Part shown: one piece after another, positions 24,139 through 35,298 of the stretch | Layout: every line of letters starts with the position of its first letter | Position numbering within the stretch: the stretch's first letter is position 1 | NCBI GenBank assembly: GCA_902825845.1 | Contig: CADECM010000053.1 | Span: 1,903-40,478 of the forward strand | From: an uncultured beta proteobacterium | Lineage (GTDB): Bacteria > Pseudomonadota > Gammaproteobacteria > Burkholderiales > SG8-41 | DNA length: 38,576 nt | Direction of reading: 5' to 3' | Translations under genes and position numbers: made by a program | Notes under the pieces: model-generated | Database searches by the model: none | Seen by the model: the letters and a program-made list of their open reading frames with translations, nothing else | What the model was told of the DNA's origin: nothing

Positions 24139-25394
24139 GTGATCTGATTCGCGGCATCCGCGGCATGAACGACGTGCTGCCGGACGAGGCTTACCTGTGG
24201 CAGTACCTCGAAGACACGGTGCGCGAGGTCTTCCGGCAGTATGGCTATCGTCACATTCGCACGCCAATCGTCGAATACACCAGCCTGTTCGTGCGCGGGG
24301 TCGGCGAGGTCACCGACATTGTCGAAAAGGAAATGTATTCCTTCGAAGATTCGATGAACGGCGACAAGTTGTCGCTGCGTCCCGAGGGCACCGCGCCGAC
24401 CGTGCGCGCGGCGCTTCAGCACAACTTGCTCTACGGCGGCCCGCAGCGTCTGTGGTACAGCGGTCCCTTGTTCCGCCACGAGCGTCCGCAAAAAGGGCGC
24501 TACCGTCAATACCACACATTTGGCGTCGAGGCGCTGGGCTTTCCGGGGCCCGATATCGACATCGAGCTGCTGGTGCTGGCGCGCCGGTTGTGGCGACGAT
24601 TGGGCATTGGCAATGTTGAACTGCAGATCAATACCATCGGCAGCAATGAGGAGCGCCGCGCTTTTCGCGGCAGGTTGATCGCGTATTTTGAGCAACACCG
24701 CGATGCGCTCGACGAAGATGCGCGGCGCCGATTGGTGACCAATCCGCTGCGCATACTGGATTCCAAGAATCCGGCGCTGCAGGCGGTGATCGAAGCCGCG
24801 CCCCGACTGATGGATCATCTGGGTGACGCCTCGCGCGCGAACTTCGATGCGGTGCTGGCCGGGCTGCAGGCGGCAGATATTCCATACGTAATCAATCCGA
24901 GGCTGGTGCGCGGACTCGATTATTACAATCTCACCGTATTTGAATGGGTAAGCGGCGCGCTCGGCGCGCAAAGCGCGGTATGCTCCGGTGGCCGCTATGA
25001 CGGTTTGTTTGAACAATTGGGCGGCAAGGCGACGCCCGGCTGCGGTTTCGGCATCGGTGTCGAGCGCCTGTTGTTGCTGTTGGAAAGCCAGTCTGCCGCG
25101 GTGCCGAAGCTCGATCCGGATGTGTGGCTGGTGCATCAGGGCGACGCCGCCGACCGCGCCGCGCCTGCCATTGCCGAACAGTTGCGCGATGCCGGGCTGC
25201 ACGTGGTTTTGCATTGTGGCGGCGGCGGCTTTAAGGCGCAGATGAAAAAAGCCGATGCCAGCGGGGCGCGCTTCGCGGTTATCATCGGCGACAATGAAGT
25301 GCAGTCGGACACGCTGACGGTGAAGCCGCTGCGGCAGACAGCGGCGCAACAGACCGTGACGCTGCCCCAGGCCGTCACGATTATAAAAAACTGA
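24135..25394 (+). CDS. hisS: Histidyl-tRNA synthetase
   Basis: Class II synthetase charging tRNA-His. 419 residues from a GTG overlapping the ispG stop. The start ([14 protein letters not shown]) is typical of the family. Motif 2 is [19 protein letters not shown], the His-binding loop is [15 protein letters not shown], motif 3 is [14 protein letters not shown], and a C-terminal anticodon-binding domain follows (about 325-419, with [16 protein letters not shown]). The second HisRS-like protein of the window, HisZ at 32551, is a paralogue that lacks this last domain. Confidence 0.97.
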   Translation: MSDLIRGIRGMNDVLPDEAYLWQYLEDTVREVFRQYGYRHIRTPIVEYTSLFVRGVGEVTDIVEKEMYSFEDSMNGDKLSLRPEGTAPTVRAALQHNLLYGGPQRLWYSGPLFRHERPQKGRYRQYHTFGVEALGFPGPDIDIELLVLARRLWRRLGIGNVELQINTIGSNEERRAFRGRLIAYFEQHRDALDEDARRRLVTNPLRILDSKNPALQAVIEAAPRLMDHLGDASRANFDAVLAGLQAADIPYVINPRLVRGLDYYNLTVFEWVSGALGAQSAVCSGGRYDGLFEQLGGKATPGCGFGIGVERLLLLLESQSAAVPKLDPDVWLVHQGDAADRAAPAIAEQLRDAGLHVVLHCGGGGFKAQMKKADASGARFAVIIGDNEVQSDTLTVKPLRQTAAQQTVTLPQAVTIIKN

Positions 25395-25403
25395 GTAAAA
25401 TCA

Positions 25404-26042
25404 ATGGCTTATGATTTAGAAGAACAGGAACAGATTGCGGTTATCAAGGACTGGTGGAATAAATACGGCAGGCTGCTGGCGGTAGCCATCGTGGCGGTGC
25501 TGGTGGGCGTGGCGGGTATGCAGGGATGGCGTTACTACCGCAGTCAGCAGTCCTCGTCGGCCGCCATGCTTTACAGCCAGCTGGATACCGCGGAGAAGGC
25601 GAACGAAACCAAAAAGGTTCAGGACATCGCGGCCACGCTGGCCGGCAGCCATGCGGGCACGGCGTATGCAGGCATGGCGGCGTTGCGTGCCGCGAAGTCG
25701 TTTGCCGAGGCCAATGATCTCGCCAATGCCAAGCTGCGTCTGCAATGGGTGGTGGAGCACGCGAAGGACGACGAAATGCGCGACATCGCACGGCTGCGCC
25801 TGGCGGGTGTGCTGTTTGACGAAAAAAAACATGATGAGGCGCTGAAGCTGCTGGATGCGAAACGCGTTGCGGCATTCGATGGACTGTACGCCGATCTGCG
25901 GGCTGACATACTGGCGGCGCAGAACAAGAATGCCGAGGCGCGCGCCGCCTACCAGATCGCGCTGGAAAAAAGCGATCCGCGCAGTTCCTACCGGCAGTTG
26001 ATACAGGTGAAACTGGACGCCCTGGGTGAGGCACGCAAGTGA
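25404..26042 (+). CDS. YfgM-like TPR membrane protein
   Basis: 212 residues with a short acidic cytoplasmic N-terminus (MAYDLEEQEQIAVIKDWWNKYG), one membrane helix (about 23-40) and a periplasmic TPR_21 domain. In E. coli, YfgM binds the SecYEG translocon and the chaperone PpiD and helps exported proteins fold. The gene sits between hisS and bamB exactly as in E. coli. It starts nine bases after hisS and its stop overlaps the bamB ATG by one base (TGATG). Confidence 0.9.
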   Translation: MAYDLEEQEQIAVIKDWWNKYGRLLAVAIVAVLVGVAGMQGWRYYRSQQSSSAAMLYSQLDTAEKANETKKVQDIAATLAGSHAGTAYAGMAALRAAKSFAEANDLANAKLRLQWVVEHAKDDEMRDIARLRLAGVLFDEKKHDEALKLLDAKRVAAFDGLYADLRADILAAQNKNAEARAAYQIALEKSDPRSSYRQLIQVKLDALGEARK

Positions 26043-27208
26043 TGCGTGCCACAACGGTCGGCGTTCTGATCCTCGCCTTGCTTGGCGGTGTTGCCGCTTG
26101 CGACACTATCAAGAGTACTTACGACAGCTGGTTCGGCGCGCCGTCGCTGTCGTCCAAACCCGCGGAACTGGTGCCGATTCGCGCGCAGGTCAATTCCCGC
26201 GTGTTGTGGCGTGGCGTGGTGGGCGCCGCAGGCAAAACAGTATTGTTTCCCGGGGTGAGCGGCAGTACCGTATGGGTCGCCGGCGCCAACGGAGATATCG
26301 CCGGGTTCAACGGGGCAGACGGCAGCAGCGTCGCGCGCTTTACGGCCGGACAAGCCATTGCCAGTGGCGTCGCGGCGGGCGCAACGCTGATTGCCGTGGG
26401 TACACCGCGCGGTGAAATCCTGGCGTACGACCGTTCGGGCAAGAGTATATGGAAGGTGCAGGCGCCAGGCGAAATTCTGGCACCACCGGTGACTTCCGGC
26501 GGCACTTTGATCGCGCGCGTGGGCGACGGCGCGATCTACGCCTACGACGTGTCCAGCGGCAAGCGGCGCTGGGCCTATCAGCGCTCGACGCCGGCGCTGA
26601 CGGTGCGTAATCACGCCGGCGTGGTGGTCAGCCGGTCACTGGTCTTCGCCGGCTTTCCGGGAGGGCGCCTGATTGCATTGTCGGCGGACAGTGGCGGCGT
26701 ATTGTGGGACAGTGCTGTGGCACTGCCCAAGGGAACCACAGAACTCGAGCGCGTGGCGGACGTGACCAGTCCGCCGGTGGTCGACGAGGTCCGTGCCTGT
26801 GCGGTGGCGTTTCAGGGGCGCCTTGCCTGTTTTGATGCGGCGCGCGGCACGGCGATCTGGACGCGCCCGATTTCGAGCTTCAGTGGTTTGGGGATGGACG
26901 AGAAGAATATCTACGTCACCGATGATAAGAGCGCGGTGAGTGCGCTTGACAAGTCCAGCGGCGGCAGCCTGTGGAAGCAGGACAAGTTATCGGGCCGTGG
27001 CGTCACGCGGCCGCTGGCGATGGGCAGATATATTATCGTGGGCGATTACCAGGGTATGGTGCACGTGCTATCGCGCGACGATGGTTCGTTCCTCGGCCGC
27101 CTCGCCACTGACGGCAGTGCCATTGCAGCCCCCCCGGTCGCTCTGGACCTGTCGAGCTTTCTGGTGCAGACCCGCAATGGCGGCGTTTTCGCCATCGCGC
27201 CCAATTGA
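26042..27208 (+). CDS. bamB: BamB, outer-membrane beta-barrel assembly lipoprotein
   Basis: Component of the BAM complex that inserts beta-barrel proteins into the outer membrane. 388 residues with a lipoprotein signal ([20 protein letters not shown], Cys20) and an eight-bladed propeller of PQQ-like repeats, seen as recurring (G/A)-x-(V/I)-x-A-x-(D/N) and W-x-x-x strands, for example [18 protein letters not shown] and [23 protein letters not shown] at 26039 would add one residue. The final residues ([14 protein letters not shown]) match the family. der follows after 28 bases, as in many proteobacteria. Confidence 0.95.
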   Translation: MRATTVGVLILALLGGVAACDTIKSTYDSWFGAPSLSSKPAELVPIRAQVNSRVLWRGVVGAAGKTVLFPGVSGSTVWVAGANGDIAGFNGADGSSVARFTAGQAIASGVAAGATLIAVGTPRGEILAYDRSGKSIWKVQAPGEILAPPVTSGGTLIARVGDGAIYAYDVSSGKRRWAYQRSTPALTVRNHAGVVVSRSLVFAGFPGGRLIALSADSGGVLWDSAVALPKGTTELERVADVTSPPVVDEVRACAVAFQGRLACFDAARGTAIWTRPISSFSGLGMDEKNIYVTDDKSAVSALDKSSGGSLWKQDKLSGRGVTRPLAMGRYIIVGDYQGMVHVLSRDDGSFLGRLATDGSAIAAPPVALDLSSFLVQTRNGGVFAIAPN

Positions 27209-27236
27209 TGTCCAGACGCGCGCATCGGCGCATCCG

Positions 27237-28583
27237 TTGAAACCGACACTTGTTATCGTCGGCCGTCCGAACGTCGGCAAATCCACGTTGTTCAACCGGC
27301 TGACGCGTTCGCGCGATGCCATTGTTGCCGACATGCCCGGCCTTACCCGGGACCGTCATTACGGCGAAGGCCGAATAGGCGAGAAACCGTATCTGGTAGT
27401 GGATACCGGAGGACTTGAGCCGGTTGACGCCGAGGGGGTTTACCGGGAAATGGCGCGGCAGACGCGACAGGCGGTGGACGAGGCCGACACCGTGTTGTTT
27501 CTGGTGGACGGCCGCCAGGGTGTGACGGCACAGGATATGGCCATAGCGTCCGAACTGCGCAAGACCGGCCGGCGCATCTGGCTGGTGGTTAACAAGACCG
27601 AAGGTGGTGCGCGCGCCGCCAGTGCCGAGTTCCATGAGCTGGGTATGGGTGAGCCCTTGCCGATTTCGGCGGCCCACGGCGACTACGTCTCCGATCTGAT
27701 GGATATCGTGCTGGCGGATTACCCGCATGCGGCCAGGGACAATGAGGATCACGGCACCGTCCCGCGGGTTGCAATCGTAGGGCGGCCCAATGTCGGAAAA
27801 TCCACATTGGTGAACGCCATCCTGGGCGAACAGCGGGTGGTCGTGTTTGATCAACCCGGCACCACCCGGGATTCTGTGTACATCGACTTCGAACGTGCCG
27901 GAAAACGCTATACCCTGATCGATACCGCTGGCGTGCGGCGCCGCGGCCGGGTCGTGGAGGCTGTAGAAAAATTCAGTGTAATCAAGACATTACAATCGAT
28001 TTCCGATGCCAATGTGGCGGTGCTGGTGCTGGACGCGCAGCAGGAAATTTCGGATCAAGATGCGCATATCGCCGGCTTCATTCTTGAAGCCGGACGGGCA
28101 CTGGTGGTCGCCGTCAACAAGTGGGATGGCCTTCCCGAATACGAGCGGGAGCAGATCAAGCATCATCTGGTGCGCAAGCTGGACTTTCTGAGCTTTGCGC
28201 GGGTACATTTCATTTCCGCGCTGAAGGGCCAAGGGGTGGGCGCGGTGATGCGGTCGGTTGATGCAGCGTTCGAGGCAGCGATGGTCAAACTGTCCACGCC
28301 GCGTCTCAGTCGAGCACTGGTCGCGGCGGTAGCGCGTCAAGCACCGCCGCGGGCAGGCATGAACCGCCCCAAACTTCGCTATGCCCACCAAGGGGGCTCC
28401 AACCCGCCGCGCATCATCATTCACGGCAATGCGCTGGAAAGGGTGCCGGACAGTTATCGTCGGTTTCTGGAACGATTTTTTCGCGAAATGTTCAAATTGC
28501 AGGGAACACCCCTTAAAGTGGAGTTTAAGTCGGCACAGAACCCTTTTGAGCGGAAACGGCGTCCCAATGCCAACTGGGCTTGA
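27237..28583 (+). CDS. der: Der (EngA), double-GTPase ribosome assembly factor
   Basis: Essential GTPase in 50S subunit maturation. Two tandem G domains: the first with GRPNVGKST (9-17), VVDTGGLEP and NKTE (119-122); the second with GRPNVGKST (182-190), [11 protein letters not shown] and NKWDG. A C-terminal KH-like domain follows, ending in a basic tail ([14 protein letters not shown]). A TTG at 27237 is chosen as start because it gives [14 protein letters not shown], matching the usual beginning; the frame is open far upstream, but that part overlaps bamB and has no family similarity. 448 residues; E. coli Der has 490, the difference being mainly the linker. Confidence 0.95.
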   Translation: MKPTLVIVGRPNVGKSTLFNRLTRSRDAIVADMPGLTRDRHYGEGRIGEKPYLVVDTGGLEPVDAEGVYREMARQTRQAVDEADTVLFLVDGRQGVTAQDMAIASELRKTGRRIWLVVNKTEGGARAASAEFHELGMGEPLPISAAHGDYVSDLMDIVLADYPHAARDNEDHGTVPRVAIVGRPNVGKSTLVNAILGEQRVVVFDQPGTTRDSVYIDFERAGKRYTLIDTAGVRRRGRVVEAVEKFSVIKTLQSISDANVAVLVLDAQQEISDQDAHIAGFILEAGRALVVAVNKWDGLPEYEREQIKHHLVRKLDFLSFARVHFISALKGQGVGAVMRSVDAAFEAAMVKLSTPRLSRALVAAVARQAPPRAGMNRPKLRYAHQGGSNPPRIIIHGNALERVPDSYRRFLERFFREMFKLQGTPLKVEFKSAQNPFERKRRPNANWA

Positions 28584-28660
28584 TCGCCTGTAAGTTGCTG
28601 GCACAAAGTGAATTTTTGCAGTAGAGTAAGATCGAATAACTAGAAAAAGGTGAGGGCATC

Positions 28661-28897
28661 ATGAGTAACAAGGGCCAGTTGTTACAAGACCCGTTCCTGA
28701 ATCAACTGCGCAAGGAACACATTCCGGTGTCGATCTATCTGGTTAATGGCATCAAGCTGCAAGGGCAGGTGGAATCGTTCGACCAGTATGTGGTGTTGCT
28801 CAAGAACACCGTGACGCAAATGGTTTACAAGCATGCCATTTCCACCGTGGTCCCCGCGCGCGCAGTTACCATTCCCAGCGACAGCACCGGCGGCTGA
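28661..28897 (+). CDS. hfq: RNA chaperone Hfq
   Basis: 78-residue Sm-like protein that forms a hexamer and pairs small RNAs with mRNAs. [20 protein letters not shown] (distal/proximal RNA-binding residues), [19 protein letters not shown] (Sm1) and VYKHAIST (Sm2) are all present. Strong GGTGAGG upstream of the ATG. The C-terminal tail is short, as in betaproteobacteria. The upstream 77 bases are A/T-rich for this window and may hold its promoter; no confident hexamers could be assigned. Confidence 0.98.
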   Translation: MSNKGQLLQDPFLNQLRKEHIPVSIYLVNGIKLQGQVESFDQYVVLLKNTVTQMVYKHAISTVVPARAVTIPSDSTGG

Positions 28898-28947
28898 TCG
28901 TTTGCAACAGCAGAAACTTTCACCCTTGATGTTCTTGCTCGCAGCGG

Positions 28948-30075
28948 ATGTTTGATCGTCCGGGTGGAAGTACGGCAGCGGATAGTGCCGTGCTGGTGGC
29001 GCTTGATTTTGGTGATGACGACTATGCGGAAGGCGTCGCCGAATTGCGCTTACTCGTATCCAGCGCTGGCGTAAATGCAAAGGCTGTCGTCAAGGGTAGG
29101 CGCGAGCGGCCGGATTCCGCATTTTATGCGGGCAAGGGCAAGGTTGATGAGATCGCCGACGCTGTTGCCGCCACCCAATCGCAGCTCGTGGTCTTCAATC
29201 ACGAGTTGTCGCCGGTGCAGGAGCGCAATCTGGAGAAGCGTCTGTCGTGCCGCGTTATTGATCGCACCAGTCTTATCCTCGATATATTCGCCCAGCGCGC
29301 ACGCAGCTTCGAAGGAAAATTGCAGGTGGAACTGGCACAACTCGATCACCTGGCCACGCGGCTGGTGCGCGGTTGGACCCACCTGGAGCGCCAAAAGGGC
29401 GGTATCGGCATGCGCGGTCCCGGCGAAACACAGTTGGAAACCGACCGCCGGCTGCTTGCCAAGCGCGTGAAGGTGCTCAAGGAAAAACTCGCCAAGGTTG
29501 AGGCGCAACGCGCGGTGCAGCGCCGCTCGCGCAATCGCGCCCACCTGTTGTCGGTGTCGCTGGTGGGTTATACCAACGCGGGAAAATCGACATTGTTCAA
29601 CCGCCTGACACGCGGTGATGCGTATGCGGCGGATCAGTTATTCGCGACACTCGATACCACGACGCGCAAAGTGCATACCGGCGCCGCGGCCGGCGTGGTG
29701 CTTTCCGATACTGTCGGATTCATTCGCAGGCTGCCCCATACGCTGGTGGCTGCGTTCAGAGCCACGCTGGAGGAAACCGTGCATGCAGACGTATTGCTGC
29801 ATGTGGTCGACGCCAGCAGCGCGGACCGCGATGCGCAGATCAGTGCCGTCAATTCGGTGTTGAAAGAAATTGGCGCTGATACCATTCCGCAGATATTGGT
29901 CTATAACAAGATTGATCTGACGCCCTTTCCGCCGCAGGTCGAGTCCGACGAGTATGGTAAAATCACTCGCGTTTGGATAAGTGCGAGCGCGGGGCAAGGC
30001 CTTGATTTGCTTAGGAATGCGCTGGTGCAGGTCGCCGAAGCCGCCTTTGACCGCCGCAGCGTTGCCGCGGCGTGA
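28948..30075 (+). CDS. hflX: HflX ribosome-associated GTPase
   Basis: Splits stalled or hibernating 70S ribosomes in stress. 375 residues: an N-terminal nucleotide-binding-like domain (about 13-115, with YAGKGKVDEI), a helical linker containing the conserved GGIGMRGPGETQLETDRR (151-168), and a G domain with [14 protein letters not shown] (207-220), DTVGFIRRLPH and YNKID. It lacks the longer C-terminal extension of E. coli HflX (426). Location after hfq is the conserved one. Confidence 0.96.
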   Translation: MFDRPGGSTAADSAVLVALDFGDDDYAEGVAELRLLVSSAGVNAKAVVKGRRERPDSAFYAGKGKVDEIADAVAATQSQLVVFNHELSPVQERNLEKRLSCRVIDRTSLILDIFAQRARSFEGKLQVELAQLDHLATRLVRGWTHLERQKGGIGMRGPGETQLETDRRLLAKRVKVLKEKLAKVEAQRAVQRRSRNRAHLLSVSLVGYTNAGKSTLFNRLTRGDAYAADQLFATLDTTTRKVHTGAAAGVVLSDTVGFIRRLPHTLVAAFRATLEETVHADVLLHVVDASSADRDAQISAVNSVLKEIGADTIPQILVYNKIDLTPFPPQVESDEYGKITRVWISASAGQGLDLLRNALVQVAEAAFDRRSVAAA

Positions 30076-30191
30076 GTTCTGGATTCCAGATTAAGAATAA
30101 CCTTTAGACACACACAACCTTGATGGCGGCTCTTTTGCATTCCTTGAACCTCTCGCTACGCAACAGCGTGGCGCGCTTACTGGGCGCGCTG

Positions 30192-31382
30192 ATGTCGCTC
30201 AATGATCCGAACTGGGGAAAGCGTCCCGGCGGCAATCAGGGGCCGCCCGACCTGGAGGAGGTGTGGCGCAATCTGCGGCGCAAATTTGACGGCCTGTTGG
30301 GCAATCGCGGCGGTGGCGGCAATAGAGGCGGTGGCGATTCCGAACGTCCCATCAGCCCGAAAAATTTGGGCAGCGGTGCCGTCGTGCTTGCCGCATTGGT
30401 TGTGGGCATTTGGCTGGCCAGTGGATTTTATATTGTTAATGAAGGCCAGACCGGGGTGGTGTTGCGCTTTGGACGTTACGCTGAAGTAACCGCGCCGGGA
30501 CTGCGCTGGCACATGCCTTACCCGGTGGAGTCGCGGCAGGTGGTAAACGTGTCGCAGGTGCGCAGTGTCGAAGTGGGCTATCGCAACAACGTCAAGAGCA
30601 AGGTATTGAAGGAATCGCTGATGCTCACCGATGACGAAAACATCGTCGACGTGCAGTTCGCGGTGCAATACGTGCTCAAGAGCGCGAAGGACTATCTGTT
30701 CGAGAACCGCTCGCCGGACGACTCCGTGCTGCAGGCGGCGGAAACCTCGATACGCGAGGTGGTGGGAAAGAGCACCATGGATTATGTGGTACAACAGGGC
30801 CGGGCCGACGTGCAGGACAAGGTGCATAAGCTGATGCAGACAATCCTGGATCGCTACAGCACCGGCATATTGATTCAGAAGGTCAACATGCAGAACGCCC
30901 AGCCGCCGGAAAAGGTGCAGGCGGCATTTGACGACGCGGTGAAGGCAGGCCAGGATCGCGAGCGCCAGAAAAACGAAGGCCAAGCCTACGCCAACGACAT
31001 TCTGCCCAAGGCCAAGGGTATGGCGTCGCGTTTGTTGCAGGATGCCGAGGGCTACCGCCAGCGCGTGGAACAGGAGGCGGTGGGTGACGCGGAGCGCTTC
31101 ACTCTGGTTGTCGCGGAATACCAGAAAGCGCCGCAGGTCACCCGCGACCGGCTGTATCTGGATGCCATGCAGCAGATCATGAGCAACAACACCAAGGTCG
31201 TCGTGGAAAAGGGCGGCAATAGCCTGCTTTACCTGCCGCTCGACAAGATCATGCAGATGAGCGGCGGTACCGACGCGTCGCCTGCCGCGGCGGCGGCGCC
31301 TCCGAATACTGCGACGCCCGATGCCGCGGCGGCACGCAGCCGCGATGCATTTCGATCGCGCGAGCGGGAGCAGCGGCCATGA
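30192..31382 (+). CDS. hflK: HflK, FtsH protease modulator
   Basis: SPFH-domain membrane protein that with HflC forms a large periplasmic cage around FtsH. From the ATG at 30192 it has 396 residues starting MSLNDPNWGKRPG; the frame is open back to 30120, but the family's DPxWGKR opening supports this Met. QGPPDLEEVWRNLRRK (16-31) is the hallmark HflK N-terminus, followed by a Gly-rich stretch (36-48), a membrane helix (about 61-78), the SPFH domain (about 80-260) and a helical region. The C-terminus is Ala/Pro-rich and ends in a charged tail (SRDAFRSREREQRP). The stop overlaps the hflC start (ATGA). Confidence 0.97.
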   Translation: MSLNDPNWGKRPGGNQGPPDLEEVWRNLRRKFDGLLGNRGGGGNRGGGDSERPISPKNLGSGAVVLAALVVGIWLASGFYIVNEGQTGVVLRFGRYAEVTAPGLRWHMPYPVESRQVVNVSQVRSVEVGYRNNVKSKVLKESLMLTDDENIVDVQFAVQYVLKSAKDYLFENRSPDDSVLQAAETSIREVVGKSTMDYVVQQGRADVQDKVHKLMQTILDRYSTGILIQKVNMQNAQPPEKVQAAFDDAVKAGQDRERQKNEGQAYANDILPKAKGMASRLLQDAEGYRQRVEQEAVGDAERFTLVVAEYQKAPQVTRDRLYLDAMQQIMSNNTKVVVEKGGNSLLYLPLDKIMQMSGGTDASPAAAAAPPNTATPDAAAARSRDAFRSREREQRP

Positions 31383-32266
31383 ACAGAGGCATAGCGGCGT
31401 TGTTGTACGGACTGCTGGGATTGTTGATAGTAACGTTTACGTCGATGTTCATCGTGGACCAGCGGCAGAATGCGATTGTGTTTCGCCTGGGAGAAGTGAT
31501 CAGCGTGAAAAAGAATCCGGGCCTGTATTTCAAGGTGCCGTTTCTCGACAACGTGCGTAATTTCGACGTGCGCATACTGACCATCGATACGCCCGAGCCA
31601 CAGCTTTTCCTGACCTCGGAAAAGAAAAACGTGCAGGTGGATCTTTTTATCAAGTGGCGCATTGTAGACGTTCGGCAGTACTACATCAGTATCGTGGGCG
31701 GCGGCGGCGGCGAGTCGCAGGCGCAGACCCGGCTGTTGCAGACCATCAACGAGGGATTGCGCGCCGAATTCGGCCGACGCACGGTGCATGATGTGGTGTC
31801 TGGCGAGCGCGACAAGATCATGGAGTTGATGCGCAAGAAGGCCAATGAAGACGCGCGCAAGATCGGCATTGAAGTGCTGGATGTGCGCCTGAAGCGCGTG
31901 GATCTGCCGGAAGGTGTAACCGAATCGGTGTATCAGCGCATGGTGGCCGAGCGCACGCGCGTGGCCAACGAATTGCGGTCGACCGGCGCGGCCGAGTCCG
32001 AAAAGCTGCGTGCCGAGGCGGACAAGCAGCGCGCGGTGATCATTGCCGATGCCTATCGTGAAGCGCAAAAACTCAAGGGTGCCGGCGACGCGAAGGCGGC
32101 GGCCATCTATGCCAGGGCCTATGAGCAGAATCCGGAATTCTATGCGTTCTATCGCAGTCTCGAAGCCTACAGGTCCGGCTTCAAGGGCAAGGGCGACGTG
32201 CTGGTGCTCGATCCGAATTCCGACTTCTTCAAGTATTTCAAATCCGCGGGGCGCCCCGGCAAGTAG
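31379..32266 (+). CDS. hflC: HflC, FtsH protease modulator
   Basis: Partner of HflK. 295 residues: N-terminal membrane helix (about 5-25, AALLYGLLGLLIVTFTSMF), SPFH domain (FIVDQRQNAIVFRLGEVISV onward), and the C-terminal segment with EAQKLKGAGDAKAAAIYARA and AYRSGFKGKGDVLVLDPNS found in all HflC proteins. Translationally coupled to hflK by an ATGA overlap, which suits a fixed stoichiometry in the complex. Confidence 0.97.
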   Translation: MNRGIAALLYGLLGLLIVTFTSMFIVDQRQNAIVFRLGEVISVKKNPGLYFKVPFLDNVRNFDVRILTIDTPEPQLFLTSEKKNVQVDLFIKWRIVDVRQYYISIVGGGGGESQAQTRLLQTINEGLRAEFGRRTVHDVVSGERDKIMELMRKKANEDARKIGIEVLDVRLKRVDLPEGVTESVYQRMVAERTRVANELRSTGAAESEKLRAEADKQRAVIIADAYREAQKLKGAGDAKAAAIYARAYEQNPEFYAFYRSLEAYRSGFKGKGDVLVLDPNSDFFKYFKSAGRPGK

Positions 32267-32350
32267 TGCCGGCGGCACGCTGCCCGGTCGTTGCGCTTGC
32301 CGCCCGGGTTTACGGCGCGCCCCGGTTGTTTCCGCTCCCCGACCCGAACC

Positions 32351-32542
32351 ATGAGTCCACAATTGCTGCTCACCGCGGTTGCCCTGATGCTGGTATTCGA
32401 GGGCATACTGCCGTTTCTCGCGCCGGGCATGTGGCGCGAAACCTTTCGCCGCCTGACTGAAATGAGCGACGGGCAGATCCGTTTCATCGGGCTGACCTCG
32501 ATGTTGGGCGGGTTGATCTTGTTGTTTTTTGTCAGAAACTGA
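32351..32542 (+). CDS. DUF2065 small inner-membrane protein
   Basis: 63-residue hydrophobic protein with two predicted helices (about 3-24 and 44-61) around a short polar loop ([18 protein letters not shown]). DUF2065 (YjeT-like) proteins have no known function but are regularly encoded between hflC and hisZ or purA. The ATG at 32351 is chosen over an upstream in-frame ATG (32291) because the preceding residues are not hydrophobic and lack family similarity. hisZ begins eight bases after its stop. Confidence 0.88.
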   Translation: MSPQLLLTAVALMLVFEGILPFLAPGMWRETFRRLTEMSDGQIRFIGLTSMLGGLILLFFVRN

Positions 32543-32550
32543 TTGCCGCC

Positions 32551-33711
32551 ATGCGCACCTGGTTGTTGCCCGAGTACGTCGAGGATATTCTTCCGGGCGA
32601 AGCCGCGCGCATCGAGCGGCTGCGCCGGACATTGCTCGATCTGTTCGCGGTTCACGGCTATCAACTGGTGATGCCGCCATTGCTTGAATACGTGGATTCG
32701 CTGCTCACCGGCACCGGACATGATCTCGATTTGCGCACCTTCAAGCTGGTGGACCAGTTGTCGGGCCGCATGCTTGGCGTGCGCGCCGACATTACGCCGC
32801 AGGTGGCGCGCATCGACGCGCACCTGCTGAACCGCAGGGGCATTACGCGGTTGTGCTATGCAGGCAGTGTGCTGCATACCTTGCCGTCGGATATGAATCG
32901 CACGCGCGAGCCGCTGCAGATCGGCGCCGAGATTTACGGCCATGCCGGCGTCGAAAGCGATATCGAAGTCGAACGTCTGCTGATGCAGGCGATGGCCGCT
33001 GCCGGCATTGCGGCCGCGCAACTCGATCTGGGGCATGTGGCGATTTTCCGTGCGCTGGTGCGGCGTGCCAGGATTGCGGCACCCCAGGAGTCCGAATTGT
33101 TTCATGCAATGCAGATGAAGGATGTGCCGGCGCTGCGCGCCCTGAGCAAGGTGCTCGACCGCGTCACGCGCGAGGCGATCGCCGCGCTTCCCGATCTCTA
33201 CGGCGGCCGTGAGGTGCTGGCGGCTGCAGCGAAACGTTTGCCGCGCTATCCGGAAATTATGCGCGCGTTGCGCGATTTGAAGCGCTTATCCGATGCGCTG
33301 AATGACATTGCGCGCATTCGCTTCGATCTGGCGGAACTGCGCGGCTATCATTATCACAGCGGCGTTGTGTTCGCCGCCTATGCGCAAGGCTGGCGCAATG
33401 CGCTGGCGCGCGGCGGCCGTTATGATGAAGTCGGCAAGGCGTTCGGGCGCGCGCGTCCCGCAACCGGCTTCAGCATGGATCTGCGCGAGCTTGCTTCGGC
33501 ACGGCCCAACAGCGGCGGTAAACCCGGGGTGCTGGCACCGTACAAACCGCGGGATGCCGCGTTGCAAGAGCGTGTCGCCCAGTTGCGCGCGCGCGGGGAT
33601 GTCGTCATAGTTGACCTGCCAGGCCACGCGCGCACGCGCGGCGAACTGGGCTGCGATCGCCGCCTGACGCACCGTGCGGGTCATTGGGTGGTGGTCCGCG
33701 AAATTTTTTAA
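32551..33711 (+). CDS. hisZ: HisZ, ATP phosphoribosyltransferase regulatory subunit
   Basis: HisRS-like subunit that joins short-form HisG to make an active, histidine-sensitive first enzyme of histidine synthesis. 386 residues with a class II synthetase fold: [20 protein letters not shown] start, [31 protein letters not shown], and [25 protein letters not shown] near the end. Residues needed for aminoacylation in HisRS are replaced and no anticodon-binding domain follows. Presence implies a short-form hisG elsewhere in the genome. The hflC-DUF2065-hisZ-purA order is a betaproteobacterial arrangement. The stop lies within copy 5 of the A/T-rich motif. Confidence 0.95.
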   Translation: MRTWLLPEYVEDILPGEAARIERLRRTLLDLFAVHGYQLVMPPLLEYVDSLLTGTGHDLDLRTFKLVDQLSGRMLGVRADITPQVARIDAHLLNRRGITRLCYAGSVLHTLPSDMNRTREPLQIGAEIYGHAGVESDIEVERLLMQAMAAAGIAAAQLDLGHVAIFRALVRRARIAAPQESELFHAMQMKDVPALRALSKVLDRVTREAIAALPDLYGGREVLAAAAKRLPRYPEIMRALRDLKRLSDALNDIARIRFDLAELRGYHYHSGVVFAAYAQGWRNALARGGRYDEVGKAFGRARPATGFSMDLRELASARPNSGGKPGVLAPYKPRDAALQERVAQLRARGDVVIVDLPGHARTRGELGCDRRLTHRAGHWVVVREIF

Positions 33712-33724
33712 CTATCTGTTTTTA
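33709..33724 (-). repeat. A/T-rich start-associated motif, copy 5 (inverted)
   Basis: On the minus strand reads TAAAAACAGATAGTTA, one base different from the exact repeat. With GTTT in front, 33710-33727 matches the longer form found at 5658 and 10722. Lies between hisZ and purA and includes the hisZ stop codon. Confidence 0.65.
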
Positions 33725-33725
33725 A

Positions 33726-35054
<1,329 letters not shown>

Positions 35055-35093
35055 CCGGCGGGAAAAACGTTCCGCCCATGCCGCCGCACAAAT

Positions 35094-35126
35094 GAAAAAT
35101 GCGAAACGACTCGCATCGTTTCGCAT
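35094..35126 (-). terminator. Rho-independent terminator of tRNA-Leu
   Basis: Perfect 11-bp inverted repeat ATGCGAAACGA (35099-35109) / TCGTTTCGCAT (35116-35126) with a six-base loop. On the minus strand the hairpin runs into TTTTT, 40 bases after the tRNA end. On the plus strand no T run follows, so it does not look like the purA terminator. Confidence 0.85.
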
Positions 35127-35165
35127 CCGTCACAAGCGGTACTGCACTGTAACCTACAATCCTGC

Positions 35166-35250
35166 TGGTGCCCAGGAAGGGACTCGAACCCCCACGGTAT
35201 TACCCGCCAGCACCTGAAGCTGGTGCGTCTACCAATTCCGCCACCTGGGC
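35166..35250 (-). tRNA. tRNA-Leu (anticodon CAG)
   Basis: 85 bases including an encoded CCA end. Read on the minus strand: acceptor stem GCCCAGG paired with CCTGGGC, the D arm with GGCGGAATTGGTAGACGC, an anticodon stem CCAGC/GCTGG around the loop TTCAGGT (anticodon CAG, codon CUG), a long class II variable arm (GGCGGGTAATACCGT) and the T loop TTCGAGT. The long variable arm and UAGACGC are typical of tRNA-Leu. Confidence 0.97.
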
Positions 35251-35269
35251 CTATGCATTGCAGGCGGCG

Positions 35270-35298
35270 ATTCTATCCGAATGACCTGATTTGATCAA
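35270..35298 (-). promoter_or_regulatory. Sigma-70-type promoter of tRNA-Leu
   Basis: On the minus strand TTGATC (35293-35298), a 17-base spacer, then TAGAAT (35270-35275), with the expected start about 12 bases before the tRNA. The -35 lies inside the palindrome ATTTGATCAAAT (35289-35300), which also covers the rnr start codon on the other strand. Confidence 0.7.

Noticed and set aside
28596..28620. Sigma-54 promoter before hfq (TGGCAC ... TTTGCA)
   Set aside because: The GG and GC elements are 16 bases apart, not the required 10.
30120..30191. Longer HflK N-terminus from the TTG at 30120
   Set aside because: Added residues have no family similarity; the MSLNDPNWGKR start is the usual one.
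35099..35126. Terminator for purA
   Set aside because: No T run follows on the plus strand; the U tract is on the minus strand, fitting tRNA-Leu.
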